Assembly: GCF_001730285.1 (NCBI RefSeq)
Contig: NZ_MIJZ01000012.1
Span: forward strand, 248,001 to 312,000
From: Enterococcus ureasiticus
GTDB lineage: Bacteria; Bacillota; Bacilli; Lactobacillales; Enterococcaceae
Length of the DNA stretch: 64,000 nt
Direction: 5' to 3'
Both the position numbers and the translations under genes were made by a program. Below, one piece after another: positions 9,494 to 19,376 of this stretch. A model generated the notes under the pieces. It ran no database searches. It was not told where the DNA came from and saw only the letters and a list, made by a program, of their open reading frames with translations. The stretch's first letter is position 1; each line of letters opens with the position of its first letter.

Positions 9494-9584
9494 TATAAAA
9501 ACCGCCCTTTCTTTAGTTCCCCTATCGCTACTCAAAATAAAGAATAAGAAGTACGGACAATTCTTTATTTATTTTTGTAAAATT

Positions 9585-10703
9585 TTACTGATTAGCTAAA
9601 TTTTTTTTAATACTATTCACTACACGTGCCAACTCATTTTTTGTTAATTTCGTATCCGAGGGCAAACATATCCCCGAATTAAATAATGCTTCTGACACTG
9701 CACCGCCAACTACTTCATACTCTGCAAAAACTGGCTGTAAATGCATCGGCTTCCAAATCGGTCGTGCTTCAATTCCTTCTCGCTCCAATGCTTCTATTAA
9801 AAGGAGTGGCGACTTGCCATCATTAAAATAAAAACAACTTAACCAATAATTGGCATCCGCCCATTCATTCTCAGGCATAAAAGTTATTTCTGAGTAGTCT
9901 TGTAACTGTTCTTGATAAAAGGCATAAATTTCCTTTTTCTTTTTGACCCGTTCGGCTAAGACCTTCAACTGACCACGACCAATACCTGCTAGGATATTGC
10001 TTAGTCGATAATTATGTCCTACTTCACTATGTTGGTAATGACGAGCTGGATCTCTAGCTTGAGTCGCCCAGAATCGAACTTTTTCCATTCTTTCTTCCTG
10101 CTGCCCAACGAGCATCCCGCCGCCGGAAGTTGTAATAATTTTATTGCCATTAAACGAATAGATACCATATTCACCAAATGTTCCAGTTGCTTGCGCTTTG
10201 TAATAACTGCCTAAAGATTCTGCAGCATCTTCAATCAATGAAACCTCGTATTCTTGACAAAGTGCGGTAATTTCTTGCATTTTTGCCGGTAATCCATATA
10301 AATGGACAACTACAACGGCTTTTGCTTGAGGATATTTTTCCAGTGCTTGTTTTAGCAGGACAGGATCCATATTCCAACTATCCCAATCACTGTCAATAAA
10401 AACAGGCGTCGCCCCTTGATAGATGATTGGATTTACGGTTGCTACAAAGGTAAGACTTTGGCAAAGTACAATATCACCATCTGCTACATTTGCAGCTTTC
10501 AAGGCCATTTGCAATGCAGCCGTTCCTGATGACAGAGCCACTGCATAATCAGTCCCTACTTCTTTTGCTACTTCTTGTTCAAACTTGTCAACATTTTCAC
10601 CTAATGGCGCAACCCAGTTTGTATCAAAAGCTTGTTTCACATATTCCTGCTCGTACCCTTCTTTACTCATATGAGGGGACGATAATAAAATTTTCTTTGG
10701 CAC
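9585..10703 (-). CDS. PglE/EpsN-type PLP-dependent UDP-4-keto-sugar aminotransferase
   Basis: A DegT/DnrJ/EryC1/StrS aminotransferase of about 372 residues. Its start VPKKILLSSPHMSKEG and following AFDTNWVAPLG match the EpsN/PglE subgroup. The PLP-binding lysine is in YSFNGNKIITTSGGGML; the cofactor-binding pair is VALSSGTAALQMAL near the start. It should convert UDP-4-keto-6-deoxy-GlcNAc, the product of the PglF-like dehydratase in this operon, to the UDP-4-amino sugar. The open frame begins with a TTG at 10721, but AAAGGAG overlaps that codon, so one of the two GTGs at 10706 or 10703 is the real start. Confidence 0.87.
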   Translation of the reverse strand: MPKKILLSSPHMSKEGYEQEYVKQAFDTNWVAPLGENVDKFEQEVAKEVGTDYAVALSSGTAALQMALKAANVADGDIVLCQSLTFVATVNPIIYQGATPVFIDSDWDSWNMDPVLLKQALEKYPQAKAVVVVHLYGLPAKMQEITALCQEYEVSLIEDAAESLGSYYKAQATGTFGEYGIYSFNGNKIITTSGGGMLVGQQEERMEKVRFWATQARDPARHYQHSEVGHNYRLSNILAGIGRGQLKVLAERVKKKKEIYAFYQEQLQDYSEITFMPENEWADANYWLSCFYFNDGKSPLLLIEALEREGIEARPIWKPMHLQPVFAEYEVVGGAVSEALFNSGICLPSDTKLTKNELARVVNSIKKNLANQ

Positions 10704-10743
10704 CACTTTTGCTCCTTTCAAGCATCTAAGATTTCCATGATGA

Positions 10744-12012
10744 TCACATCGAATTGAAGTTCTTTCGGCTATATTCTTGTCCGTCTGCAGATTTACTTAA
10801 GTAGAAATAGGCAAATAATATAAACACTAATAATCCATGTGTTACTAAAAATACGGATAAAAAGGCTGTATTCGTCAAATAAATATAGACAAAAATGATG
10901 CCAAAAAATTGAGGTTGAATATCCAAACTATTGAGATACGCAAAAAGTAAAACAATAAACAGTACAATCATGATCACTCCAGGCATACCAAAGCCAACAT
11001 AGCCTTCGGTGATAATCCCTGCATTTGCGTTAATTTCTTTCCCCATCACGGCATCGCCTAAAAAGATAGATAAAGGTGTTCCGTCTAACATATCTTCACT
11101 CAAACCTAATCCAAGTGGCGAATGAGAGTAGTACGTATAATTATTTGTAAAATATTCGACATATAAATTATTTAAATATGCAGGGACAAAGAAAACACGC
11201 CTTGTAAACATATCGATAATCGTATTATTTTCGGTAAAGTAATAAGCTATGAATCCGAACCAGCTCACAACGGCCATCATCGCAGTCCATATTTTTTGTT
11301 TAAATCTGTAATCACCTGCATAAAATAGAAAAACTGCTAATAATCCCATAAAGACACTCTTTACTGCACCACAAAGATAGATAAATAGAATTAAGCCAAT
11401 GCCTAAAACAACATATTTGTATCTCTTTTGCTCCATTGATTTCACGATAATATACGGGATAAAAATACGAGACAACGGAACAATTAAGTACCCTACGATG
11501 GGCACCTTATTTGCTTTAAAAACAGCTCGTGTATCATAAACATCAATAAACAACAAATTTTTTAAATTTATGTACTTAAATGAAGCTAAAAAAATGGGAA
11601 TAAACATCAAAATCGAAAGAACCACCAGTAAGGTTAAACTGTCCCCCTTAATTCTGTGAGGAACTAACTTTATTTGTCCGATTGAGCCAAGAGGCAGTAA
11701 AAGTAAGAGGAGGGAAATACCTATTAAAATTTTAAAATTGCCTTCCGTTGTGTATTGATAATAAATTGATTCTCCGACAAAAAACATGTAAAAAAAGATC
11801 CACCAGACTAATGACATAAACGGATTGATGATATTAACACCAAAAATCAAAAAAAAGAAGGTTAAAAAACTAATGATCACTACTTTATTTAACGAGAAAA
11901 CAGCAGAAAATCCCATATAATCAAACAACGGACAAATGGCATAGCAATAACTGATATTGAATCCGATAATGATAAACACATGTGTCATTACCGTTATACA
12001 TTTTTTTAACAT
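10744..12012 (-). CDS. Wzy-type oligosaccharide repeat-unit polymerase
   Basis: A 422-residue protein with about 11-12 membrane helices and a larger outward loop around residues 230-300 rich in aromatic residues, typical of Wzy/O-antigen polymerases. Sequence conservation in this family is low, so the call rests on topology and on its place between Wzx, glycosyltransferases and nucleotide-sugar genes. It would join flipped repeat units on the outer face, with chain length set by CpsC/CpsD. Confidence 0.75.
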   Translation of the reverse strand: MLKKCITVMTHVFIIIGFNISYCYAICPLFDYMGFSAVFSLNKVVIISFLTFFFLIFGVNIINPFMSLVWWIFFYMFFVGESIYYQYTTEGNFKILIGISLLLLLLPLGSIGQIKLVPHRIKGDSLTLLVVLSILMFIPIFLASFKYINLKNLLFIDVYDTRAVFKANKVPIVGYLIVPLSRIFIPYIIVKSMEQKRYKYVVLGIGLILFIYLCGAVKSVFMGLLAVFLFYAGDYRFKQKIWTAMMAVVSWFGFIAYYFTENNTIIDMFTRRVFFVPAYLNNLYVEYFTNNYTYYSHSPLGLGLSEDMLDGTPLSIFLGDAVMGKEINANAGIITEGYVGFGMPGVIMIVLFIVLLFAYLNSLDIQPQFFGIIFVYIYLTNTAFLSVFLVTHGLLVFILFAYFYLSKSADGQEYSRKNFNSM

Positions 12013-12075
12013 TTAAGCTGCTCCTCATAACTGGCGATGTATTTCTGTCTCCATAAAATCTAAGCGGGTAATTTA

Positions 12076-13380
12076 TTACAAGTTCCAATAATGGAAATCC
12101 TTTTGATTTTCTTTATACAAGCCTTTTACATCAACTAAAATATCTGATGAGGCTGCAAAAAATTGCTGTAGATCTGTTGATTTGAATTGGCAATATGCAT
12201 CATGACCGACCGCTACAATCAGACAGTCTAAATTCTTTAGTTCTGTTTCAGGTGTTAGCTCAATGCCATATTCTTTAGAAACCTCTGCTTGATCTGCCCA
12301 ACAATCTGAAACTAAAATTTGTTCTACGCCATAGCTGTGCAAGTGAGTGATAATATCAACTACTTTAGTATTGCGAATATCCGGGCAATTTTCTTTAAAC
12401 GTCAAGCCTAAAATCCCGATGCGCGCTTTTTTTACAGAACAGTCTTTTTGGATTAACTCTTTTATTGCTACCTCTGCAATAAACTCCCCCATTCCATCAT
12501 TCACTTTCCGACCAGCTGCAATAATTTGACTATGGTAGCCTAATTTTTCAGCCTCTGAAATGAAATAATAAGGATCCACTCCGATACAATGTCCACCAAC
12601 CAAGCCAGGATAAAAAGTTAAAGCATTCCATTTCGTAGCCATTGCGGCCAATACGTCACTTGTATCAATACTCATCTTGTCAAAGACCATCGCCAATTCA
12701 TTCATAAACGCTATATTAATATCACGCTGGCTATTTTCAACTACTTTCGCAGCTTCTGCGACTTTGATTGACGGTGCGCGATGCACGCCTGCGTCGATGA
12801 CCAATTCGTAAACTTGAGCAATGGTTTCTAAGGTTTCATTATCACAACCAGAAACGATTTTCACAATGGACTCTAGTGTATGAACCTTATCCCCCGGGTT
12901 GATTCGTTCAGGAGAATAGCCCACAAAAAAATCTTTTCCACTGATTAAGTGAGACTGAGCTTCCAGAATTGGAATACAAATATCTTCTGTCGCACCTGGA
13001 TAAACGGTGGATTCAAAAACCAGAATGTCTCCTTTTTTTAGATTGCGGCCTAAAAGCATGCACGCTGATTTGATAGGTTCTAAATCTGGATTTTTATCTA
13101 CTGTAACAGGTGTTGGCACTGCTACAATATGAAACGAAGCTTTTTTTAGATCTGCTTCATTATTCGTAAAGTGGATTTCTGCTGTAGCAATTTCCTCTGC
13201 TCCAACTTCTTTTGTAGGATCGATTCCGCAAAGATATTGAGCTACCTTTTCTTGATTCGTATCAAATCCAATAACCGGTAACTTTTTTGAAAACGCGACG
13301 GCCAGCGGCATTCCTACATAACCTAAGCCAATCACGGAAAGTGCGGTTTTTTTCTCAATTAATTCTTGATAGGGTGACAT
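12076..13380 (-). CDS. UDP-N-acetylhexosamine 6-dehydrogenase (TviB/WbpO-like)
   Basis: A 434-residue UDP-glucose/GDP-mannose dehydrogenase family enzyme. The Rossmann motif is VIGLGYVGMPLAVAF (residues about 16-30), the catalytic cysteine is in GGHCIGVDPYYF and the C-terminal domain has FKENCPDIRNTKV. The start resembles TviB/WbpO enzymes that oxidise UDP-GalNAc or UDP-GlcNAc to the uronic acid. This predicts an acidic N-acetylated uronic acid in the glycan. The exact sugar is uncertain. Confidence 0.85.
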   Translation of the reverse strand: MSPYQELIEKKTALSVIGLGYVGMPLAVAFSKKLPVIGFDTNQEKVAQYLCGIDPTKEVGAEEIATAEIHFTNNEADLKKASFHIVAVPTPVTVDKNPDLEPIKSACMLLGRNLKKGDILVFESTVYPGATEDICIPILEAQSHLISGKDFFVGYSPERINPGDKVHTLESIVKIVSGCDNETLETIAQVYELVIDAGVHRAPSIKVAEAAKVVENSQRDINIAFMNELAMVFDKMSIDTSDVLAAMATKWNALTFYPGLVGGHCIGVDPYYFISEAEKLGYHSQIIAAGRKVNDGMGEFIAEVAIKELIQKDCSVKKARIGILGLTFKENCPDIRNTKVVDIITHLHSYGVEQILVSDCWADQAEVSKEYGIELTPETELKNLDCLIVAVGHDAYCQFKSTDLQQFFAASSDILVDVKGLYKENQKDFHYWNL

Positions 13381-13385
13381 TTCAT

Positions 13386-14657
13386 TTACTCCTGTTCTTT
13401 TTTATTTATAACACTTGCTTCTAGATTGATAATTTCCTTTAAGCCTTCCAGCAGCTGTTCATTGGTTTTTTCTCCATTAAAAAATAGCTGATATGCCTTT
13501 TTAGCAGCTTCTCTCTCTTGTTCCAATTGGTCAAAATCAGCAACATAGGCTTCAATTGCACGTGCTAATTCAGTTGAATTTTGGTAGTAACAACCGCACT
13601 GATGGGCTGTTACAAAGTCTTTCATTTCACCTTGAACAGCTGTTAAAATTGGTAACGAAAAATACAAATATTCACCAAATTTTGTCGGCATATTCAATCG
13701 AAAATTCATGCTATTACGATACGGTGCAATCCCTAAAGATGCAGCTTGAAGTAGAGAGAAAACGCCAATTTGCTCTACCCATCCAGGGAAACTAATATTT
13801 TTAGGTGCTTCTTGCTTGATCCGTTCTAAATTTTCGCCCTCACCACACAAAACAAATTTAATTCGTTTATTATGAATCAGCTTCTGCGCAGCTTGTATAA
13901 TGGGTCTAAAATCAAATTGTCGGCCAAAATTCCCTGTAAATGCTACAATAAAATCTTCTGTTTTCAACCCCCACGGTCCCCAATAAGCTTGAAAAACAGT
14001 TTGATTATCTTGAAGTTTAGCGTATTCTGGATAGCCCATCCTGACTACTTTATCCTGAACACTCTGTTCACGACTGGCTAAACTCAATCCATAATTTAAA
14101 AATCCTTGAGAAAGTGCCACTAATCCCGATGCACCTTGATAAGCACGCCGGACTTTTTTCTCAGCACACCAACAATATAACTCGCCTATTGGCTTAACTA
14201 ATTTAGGTACTGCCTCTGAAAAAATAGCCGGCCACAAATCTCTAATATCAATGACATAAGGAATCTGCCATTCTCTTAAGCATTCAGCAACTGCACAAAC
14301 TACTTCCAATGGAGTACTACCAAGAACAACAATATCTGGTCTTTCCTCTTCTTCTTTGATTGCTTTAACAAATTTTTTAGCTGCTTCGCGGTGATATACT
14401 ATTCTGGCAAGAGACACATTTTTTTGATACCCTGTCACTTTTACCACAGATAATTGAAAATGATCATTTATAGCATAGTTAGCACGCTCTTCCGTCGTTC
14501 TTTGAACTTTCTGGTAATGATCAAACGAGACTGAAAATAAGTGTATATCTATCCCTAGTGCTGAAGCATATAGGGCAAAATTTCCCATCCTTCTCAAACG
14601 TGTTTTATTTTGTGGAAAAGGCAATGGTTCACCCACATTAAAAATCCAAACTTTCAT
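13386..14657 (-). CDS. GT4-family glycosyltransferase (WbuB-like)
   Basis: A 423-residue GT-B glycosyltransferase. It starts MKVWIFNVGEPLPF, contains PYVIDIRDLWP and has the donor-domain sequence VAFTGNFGRQFDF, followed by NMPTKFGEYLYFSLPIL near residue 335. It resembles WbuB-type N-acetylhexosamine transferases. Its ATG overlaps the stop of the upstream acetyltransferase gene by four bases, implying translational coupling. Substrate unknown. Confidence 0.8.
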   Translation of the reverse strand: MKVWIFNVGEPLPFPQNKTRLRRMGNFALYASALGIDIHLFSVSFDHYQKVQRTTEERANYAINDHFQLSVVKVTGYQKNVSLARIVYHREAAKKFVKAIKEEEERPDIVVLGSTPLEVVCAVAECLREWQIPYVIDIRDLWPAIFSEAVPKLVKPIGELYCWCAEKKVRRAYQGASGLVALSQGFLNYGLSLASREQSVQDKVVRMGYPEYAKLQDNQTVFQAYWGPWGLKTEDFIVAFTGNFGRQFDFRPIIQAAQKLIHNKRIKFVLCGEGENLERIKQEAPKNISFPGWVEQIGVFSLLQAASLGIAPYRNSMNFRLNMPTKFGEYLYFSLPILTAVQGEMKDFVTAHQCGCYYQNSTELARAIEAYVADFDQLEQEREAAKKAYQLFFNGEKTNEQLLEGLKEIINLEASVINKKEQE

Positions 14658-15373
14658 CGTTTTTCCTCACCCCTTCCAGTATTTGTTTGATTATATGTAT
14701 GTTTTTCATTTTCCAATGTATCTGGAATTACTGGAGGTTCATTTGATGTGTGGAGTGCTCTTGCTGGTACACCAACTACTTTACTCTTTGCTTTCAGATC
14801 ACGAATCACAACTGTACCAGCACCTGTAATTACATAATTAGCAATTTGAGTATTCTGAATAACTTGAGTACCCATTCCTAAAGCTGCATAATTATTTATC
14901 CCTACATATCCCGCTAATAAACAATTTGGGAATAAGGTATTGTAAGAACCTAGCTGAACATCATGACCGATAGCACATTTTAAATTGATTATATTAAATT
15001 TTTGAATCTGAATATCGCCTGTCAATGTCACCTGAGGCATCACAATATTCCCTTCTCCCATCGTCACGTTGAAGCCGATCAAGGCGCTTGGATCTTGAAT
15101 AGTAGGAAATGACAAATGTAAATTGGTTCGCAATGTCTCTACTAATCTCGCTCGTTGTTCACCGTCTGCAATGGCTAACACTACCGCTAAAGGATATTTT
15201 ACCTTTTGTAAATAAGATAAATCGCCAACCACAGGTAACCCAACGATTGTTTGTCCTTTTTTTTCTACTGCTTCATCGATGAATCCAATTAGTTGATATT
15301 CTTCGATACGACGAACTAAGAACGCGACTTCTTTGCCTAATCCACCAGCACCTACAATTACAATTTTTTCCAA
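14654..15373 (-). CDS. PglD/EpsM-type UDP-amino-sugar acetyltransferase
   Basis: A 239-residue NeuD/PglD-family enzyme. It has an N-terminal Rossmann-like part (IVIVGAGGLGKEVAFLVRR) and a C-terminal left-handed beta helix of hexapeptide repeats with the likely catalytic histidine in CAIGHDVQLG. It would N-acetylate the UDP-4-amino sugar to give UDP-2,4-diacetamido-2,4,6-trideoxyhexose. Translation begins at TTG 15373 behind GAGGGG. The unusual basic/polar tail after residue 215 (TNTGRGEEKR) is not part of the fold. Confidence 0.85.
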   Translation of the reverse strand: MEKIVIVGAGGLGKEVAFLVRRIEEYQLIGFIDEAVEKKGQTIVGLPVVGDLSYLQKVKYPLAVVLAIADGEQRARLVETLRTNLHLSFPTIQDPSALIGFNVTMGEGNIVMPQVTLTGDIQIQKFNIINLKCAIGHDVQLGSYNTLFPNCLLAGYVGINNYAALGMGTQVIQNTQIANYVITGAGTVVIRDLKAKSKVVGVPARALHTSNEPPVIPDTLENEKHTYNQTNTGRGEEKR

Positions 15374-15392
15374 TTAATCCCCTCTTTCTACT

Positions 15393-17216
15393 TTACTGAC
15401 TTGATAAGTTCGCAAATTCAATCATTTCGTGGATCAATTGATTGCCTTGTAATGCTTGAATACCGACTAAAAAAGTACGGACTTCTGACAATGAAAACCC
15501 ACAAACATTTCCTATAAAAATTTTTTCAACTACTTGTTCTATTTTCCGTTCTTTGTCTACCAACAATTCTTCGTAGAGCTTCTCACCTGGGCGTATCCCT
15601 GTTTCTTGAATAGCTATTTGTTCTGATGTATATCCGCTTAAATGAATCATCTTACGCGCAAGTTCAACAATTTTTACTGGTTCTCCCATATCTAAAATGA
15701 ACACTTCACCGCCATGAGCCAACGAACCAGATTGCAACACCAGTTTACTCGCTTCTGGAATGGTCATAAAATAACGTGTCATTCGAAAATCCGTCACAGT
15801 GATTGCTTCTCCTTGCTCAATTTGTTCTTGAAACATAGGAATTACACTTCCTCTGGAGCCTAATACATTACCAAATCGAACAACAGAAAAACGAGTTTTT
15901 CCTTCTTCATATAAGCCTGTCACAATCATTTCTGCAATTCTCTTACTAGCACCCATCACATTGGTAGGATTCACAGCCTTATCCGTTGAAATCATCACAA
16001 ACGTTTGAACACCATGATGTTTCGCAGCTTCAGCAACATTCAACGTGCCATACACATTATTTCGAAGCGCCTCTTCTGGATTTTTTTCCATCAACGGAAC
16101 ATGTTTATGAGCAGCAGCATGATAAACTAAATCGGGCTGATATTTTTGCATGATTTCAAACATTTGCTCTCGATTTTTAATATCAGCAATCACAGGAATT
16201 AAAATAGGTAATGGACTTTCTTTACTGTTGGTACTTAATTCACGTTGAATTTGGTAAACAGAATTTTCTCCATGTCCTAATAAAATTAACTGTTCTGGCT
16301 GAAATTTAACCACTTGCCGACAGATCTCAGAGCCGATGGAACCGCCAGCTCCTGTAACTAAAATACACTTATTATGTAACTGTTCTTGCAATCGTTGTGA
16401 TTCCAACTGTACTTCTTCTCGACCAAGAAGAGCGACAAAGTCAATTTTTTTCATTTTTGAGACCGTCAAATTCCCTCGTGCTACTTCCTCAATTGAAGGC
16501 ATACTATTGACCTCAACAGGTAAAGTAGCTAATTCATTTAAAAGTTCATTAAGCTGTAATGGGTTTAAAGAAGGAATGGCTAAGGTAATCATCTCCACTT
16601 GATGGTCGGAAATAATTTTCGCTAACTCTTTAATCGGTCCAAGCACCTTGACTCCATGAATCCAAACGTGTTGCTTATCTGGGTGGTCATCAATTAATCC
16701 CACCACTTTGATATCCGAACTATTCACAGACTGCTCAAAACTATGTAATAATAATTTACCTGCACTTCCCGCTCCGATAATCAATGTTCGCTTAAATTCT
16801 CCAGAATAACGCCGAGCATAGGTTTCTTTTTTTTCGACTAAGAAGCGCCAAAGAAGTCGACCACTCATAATTTCAATCATTGAGATCATAAATATCAAAA
16901 AAACAAACCGTCGACTATAACTGTATTCTATGTATTCAAAAATTGTGATGCTGACGACAGCTGAAAGAGCAAATACTATCGTGATATCCACTAACTCTTT
17001 TAAACTCATATATCGGTTGACTCGAATAAATAAATGAAACGCACAGCCTAAAGCTAAATACAATCCTATTGATAAAAATACAACGGCTTTAAAAAACATA
17101 GCATTGATAGATACATAGGGAGAAAGAAATAGGTAAGCAAGTATATTAGCTATTAATATACAGCCTAAATCCATTATGATAAGGATGAGTATTTTGATTT
17201 TTCTACTAAAAAACAT
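15393..17216 (-). CDS. PglF/EpsC-type membrane UDP-GlcNAc 4,6-dehydratase
   Basis: 607 residues. Four N-terminal membrane helices (about 1-120) are followed by a CoA-binding-like region (TLIIGAGSAGKLLLHSF) and an SDR dehydratase domain from about residue 285 with VTGAGGSIGSEICRQ. STDKAVNPTNVMGASKR shows Met replacing the usual catalytic Tyr of SDRs, which is characteristic of PglF/CapD-type long dehydratases. It converts UDP-GlcNAc to the 4-keto-6-deoxy sugar. AAGGAGG precedes the ATG. With the PglE-, PglD- and PglC-like genes it forms a complete route to a bacillosamine-type first sugar. Confidence 0.9.
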   Translation of the reverse strand: MFFSRKIKILILIIMDLGCILIANILAYLFLSPYVSINAMFFKAVVFLSIGLYLALGCAFHLFIRVNRYMSLKELVDITIVFALSAVVSITIFEYIEYSYSRRFVFLIFMISMIEIMSGRLLWRFLVEKKETYARRYSGEFKRTLIIGAGSAGKLLLHSFEQSVNSSDIKVVGLIDDHPDKQHVWIHGVKVLGPIKELAKIISDHQVEMITLAIPSLNPLQLNELLNELATLPVEVNSMPSIEEVARGNLTVSKMKKIDFVALLGREEVQLESQRLQEQLHNKCILVTGAGGSIGSEICRQVVKFQPEQLILLGHGENSVYQIQRELSTNSKESPLPILIPVIADIKNREQMFEIMQKYQPDLVYHAAAHKHVPLMEKNPEEALRNNVYGTLNVAEAAKHHGVQTFVMISTDKAVNPTNVMGASKRIAEMIVTGLYEEGKTRFSVVRFGNVLGSRGSVIPMFQEQIEQGEAITVTDFRMTRYFMTIPEASKLVLQSGSLAHGGEVFILDMGEPVKIVELARKMIHLSGYTSEQIAIQETGIRPGEKLYEELLVDKERKIEQVVEKIFIGNVCGFSLSEVRTFLVGIQALQGNQLIHEMIEFANLSSQ

Positions 17217-17231
17217 ATTGTTCCTCCTTAT

Positions 17232-17957
17232 CTAATAACGATATTGATAATAATAATAGTCGCCCTCTTTAGCATGCCCACCATTATAAACAGCACCTAA
17301 AATATTGGCATCGGCTAAATCCAGTAATTGTTTGGTTCTTTTAACCGCTCGTTTTTCAGAAATTTGTTCACGTACAACGATTAAAGTGCCGTCCACTTTT
17401 TTAGAAACGATTAACGCATCCGTCACCATCAGTACTGGCGGTATATCATAAATCACAAAATCATATTCTTCTCGAAATTTTGCAATCAGCTTACTCATTT
17501 TGTTTGAGTTAAGTAATTCAGTTGGATTACTCGGAATAAAACCACTACACAGAATCGATAAATTTTCAACTTCTGGCAGCGTGTTAATCACCTGTTCTTC
17601 ATTTAACTTTGGTGTTGTTAACAGATTAGTTAATCCTGGGTTTTTACTAAGTCCAAAGGTCTGATTAACTTTTGGTTTACGCAGATCCGTATCCACCAAT
17701 AACGTTTTAAAACCAGCTTTAGCCATGATTACTGCTAAATTAGAGCTCGTTGTCGTTTTTCCCTCTCCTTTTAAAGAAGACGTGATGACAATATCTTTAA
17801 TCGCAGCTTTTTCACAGAGCGTTTCCAAGTTTGTCCCTAACGTACGGTATTGTTCCGTATACGGTGAAAAATTATCATGATAGGTTACCAAGTTGACGAT
17901 TTTAGGATTTTGACTAATTCGTTTTTCAAATTTTTCAATTTTTGTTTTTCTAACCAT
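17232..17957 (-). CDS. cpsD: CpsD/CapB-type bacterial tyrosine kinase
   Basis: A 241-residue BY-kinase with Walker A GEGKTTTSSNLA, Walker A' TLLVDTDLRKP, Walker B-like DFVIYDIPP and a C-terminal tyrosine cluster (GDYYYYQYRY) that is the autophosphorylation site. It is cytoplasmic and activated by CpsC. Cycles of phosphorylation and CpsB dephosphorylation set polymer length and output. It follows cpsC by about 56 bases with its own AAGGAG site. Confidence 0.92.
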   Translation of the reverse strand: MVRKTKIEKFEKRISQNPKIVNLVTYHDNFSPYTEQYRTLGTNLETLCEKAAIKDIVITSSLKGEGKTTTSSNLAVIMAKAGFKTLLVDTDLRKPKVNQTFGLSKNPGLTNLLTTPKLNEEQVINTLPEVENLSILCSGFIPSNPTELLNSNKMSKLIAKFREEYDFVIYDIPPVLMVTDALIVSKKVDGTLIVVREQISEKRAVKRTKQLLDLADANILGAVYNGGHAKEGDYYYYQYRY

Positions 17958-18013
17958 CTATGTTCTCCTTATATAAAAAATGAGGCCATTCAGTCAATTA
18001 TTTAATTGGTCGA

Positions 18014-18763
18014 TCATTTTCTTGTTTTTGCTGTCCGTTTGCTCTTTCCCTCTAGTGAGTTGAAACCTCGACTAACGTCCATTTCCGCAATTTGCGCCAA
18101 AACTAATAAATCCATAGACTCAATATCTAGTTCTGATTTCACTGTATCATCCAAAAATTCAATCACTATTGCGAGAACTGTACCAAAAATGAGTCCTAAA
18201 AGTAGACCAATGACTAGATACATTTTACTATTTGGCGAGCTTGGATTTGTATCTGGCGTTGCTTCTGCGATCACCATTAACTTATCAACTCCCATGACCT
18301 CATCGGCTTTTTCTTTAAATACCTCTGCAGTTAAATTAGCTACCTCAGCTGCAACATAAGGACTATCAGCTTCGGCTTTTAACGTTAGTAGCTGAGAATT
18401 CGATGTGTTGTTCAAGACCACCATATTACTTAGTTCTTTTTCAGACAAAGTATTCATTGTTGTGTCCTGCAATCGTTGATGCACTTCATGGGATATCAAA
18501 TTTCCTTTTTTTGCAAAATCTTTATAGGTATTGATAAACATTAAATTGACATTAATATCATTTACCGTTAGCTCCTCACCCTCTTCTGTTGCAGGTAACT
18601 TTACTAACATCTGAGCAGCACTCTTATATGTCGGAGTAACTATAAAAAAAGTGTATACTGCCGCAATACTCGTAAAAACAAACATTGAAACCAGAACAAT
18701 CCAAATATTTTTTTTTACGGTAACGACAAGTGAATATAAATCAATTTCTTTAACTTCTTTCAT
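18014..18763 (-). CDS. cpsC: CpsC/YveK-type chain-length determinant and kinase activator
   Basis: A 249-residue Wzz-domain protein with two membrane helices (about 19-42 and 172-197) flanking an outward helical domain. The C-terminus is cytoplasmic and basic. It partners with the CpsD kinase encoded next. Two adjacent ATGs follow AGGAGG; the second, at 18763, has the better spacing. It is the first gene of the glycan operon. Confidence 0.9.
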   Translation of the reverse strand: MKEVKEIDLYSLVVTVKKNIWIVLVSMFVFTSIAAVYTFFIVTPTYKSAAQMLVKLPATEEGEELTVNDINVNLMFINTYKDFAKKGNLISHEVHQRLQDTTMNTLSEKELSNMVVLNNTSNSQLLTLKAEADSPYVAAEVANLTAEVFKEKADEVMGVDKLMVIAEATPDTNPSSPNSKMYLVIGLLLGLIFGTVLAIVIEFLDDTVKSELDIESMDLLVLAQIAEMDVSRGFNSLEGKSKRTAKTRK

Positions 18764-19376
18764 CATTTCCTCCTGTTGATTACTTCCAAACTGACGTTAT
18801 CATTTTCCACTAATGTTGTGACGGTAGTTCCTCAAATGGTTGAATCCCTTGGCTGTAGCATTTGAATAACGTAATACTGAGTTTGATTCATTACGCTATC
18901 TTTTACACCCCTGGTAAAACAGCTGAACGCTCATCTTTTTTCATCTCAAAAGCAGTTAGCTTAATATTTTCTGTTTAAGAGTCAAAAGACAAAATCCCTT
19001 CAGCATCCGCACCAAGTGACTTTTTAACGCATCAAATTTTTGAATAGCGCTTGGACATTTACATTTTTGTATGATTGTTTACTCTAGTAGAATTTAAGCT
19101 TTTTTAGTTTATCCACCTCATTTTCTAGACGAACGAGTAACGTGCCAAACATGAATAAAATTACAGTAAATTCTTAGAAAACTCTATTTTCTTACACTGA
19201 GTTTTACCGATATGTCCCATACCAGATAAGTATAGGTAAAAAGAGCTAGCTTTTTTTTATGAATAGTTTCTTTTCACACGACATATTTTACTAGAATACT
19301 TTTTAGGTCATCTTAAAAGGACTGCGTACTGGTTTGATTTTCAAAAGTCAGTTGTTTCAAGTTAACTTTTTATCCC
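18764..19376 (-). other. Leader of the glycan operon with a decayed reading frame
   Basis: A 610-base gap before cpsC, expected to hold the operon promoter, although I find no strong -35/-10 pair. On the minus strand 18903-19058 reads as a coding-like stretch starting MSKRYSKI and ending KDERSAVLPGV with two in-frame stops. It could be a gene remnant, but I cannot assign it to a family. No riboswitch class is recognised. Confidence 0.4.
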
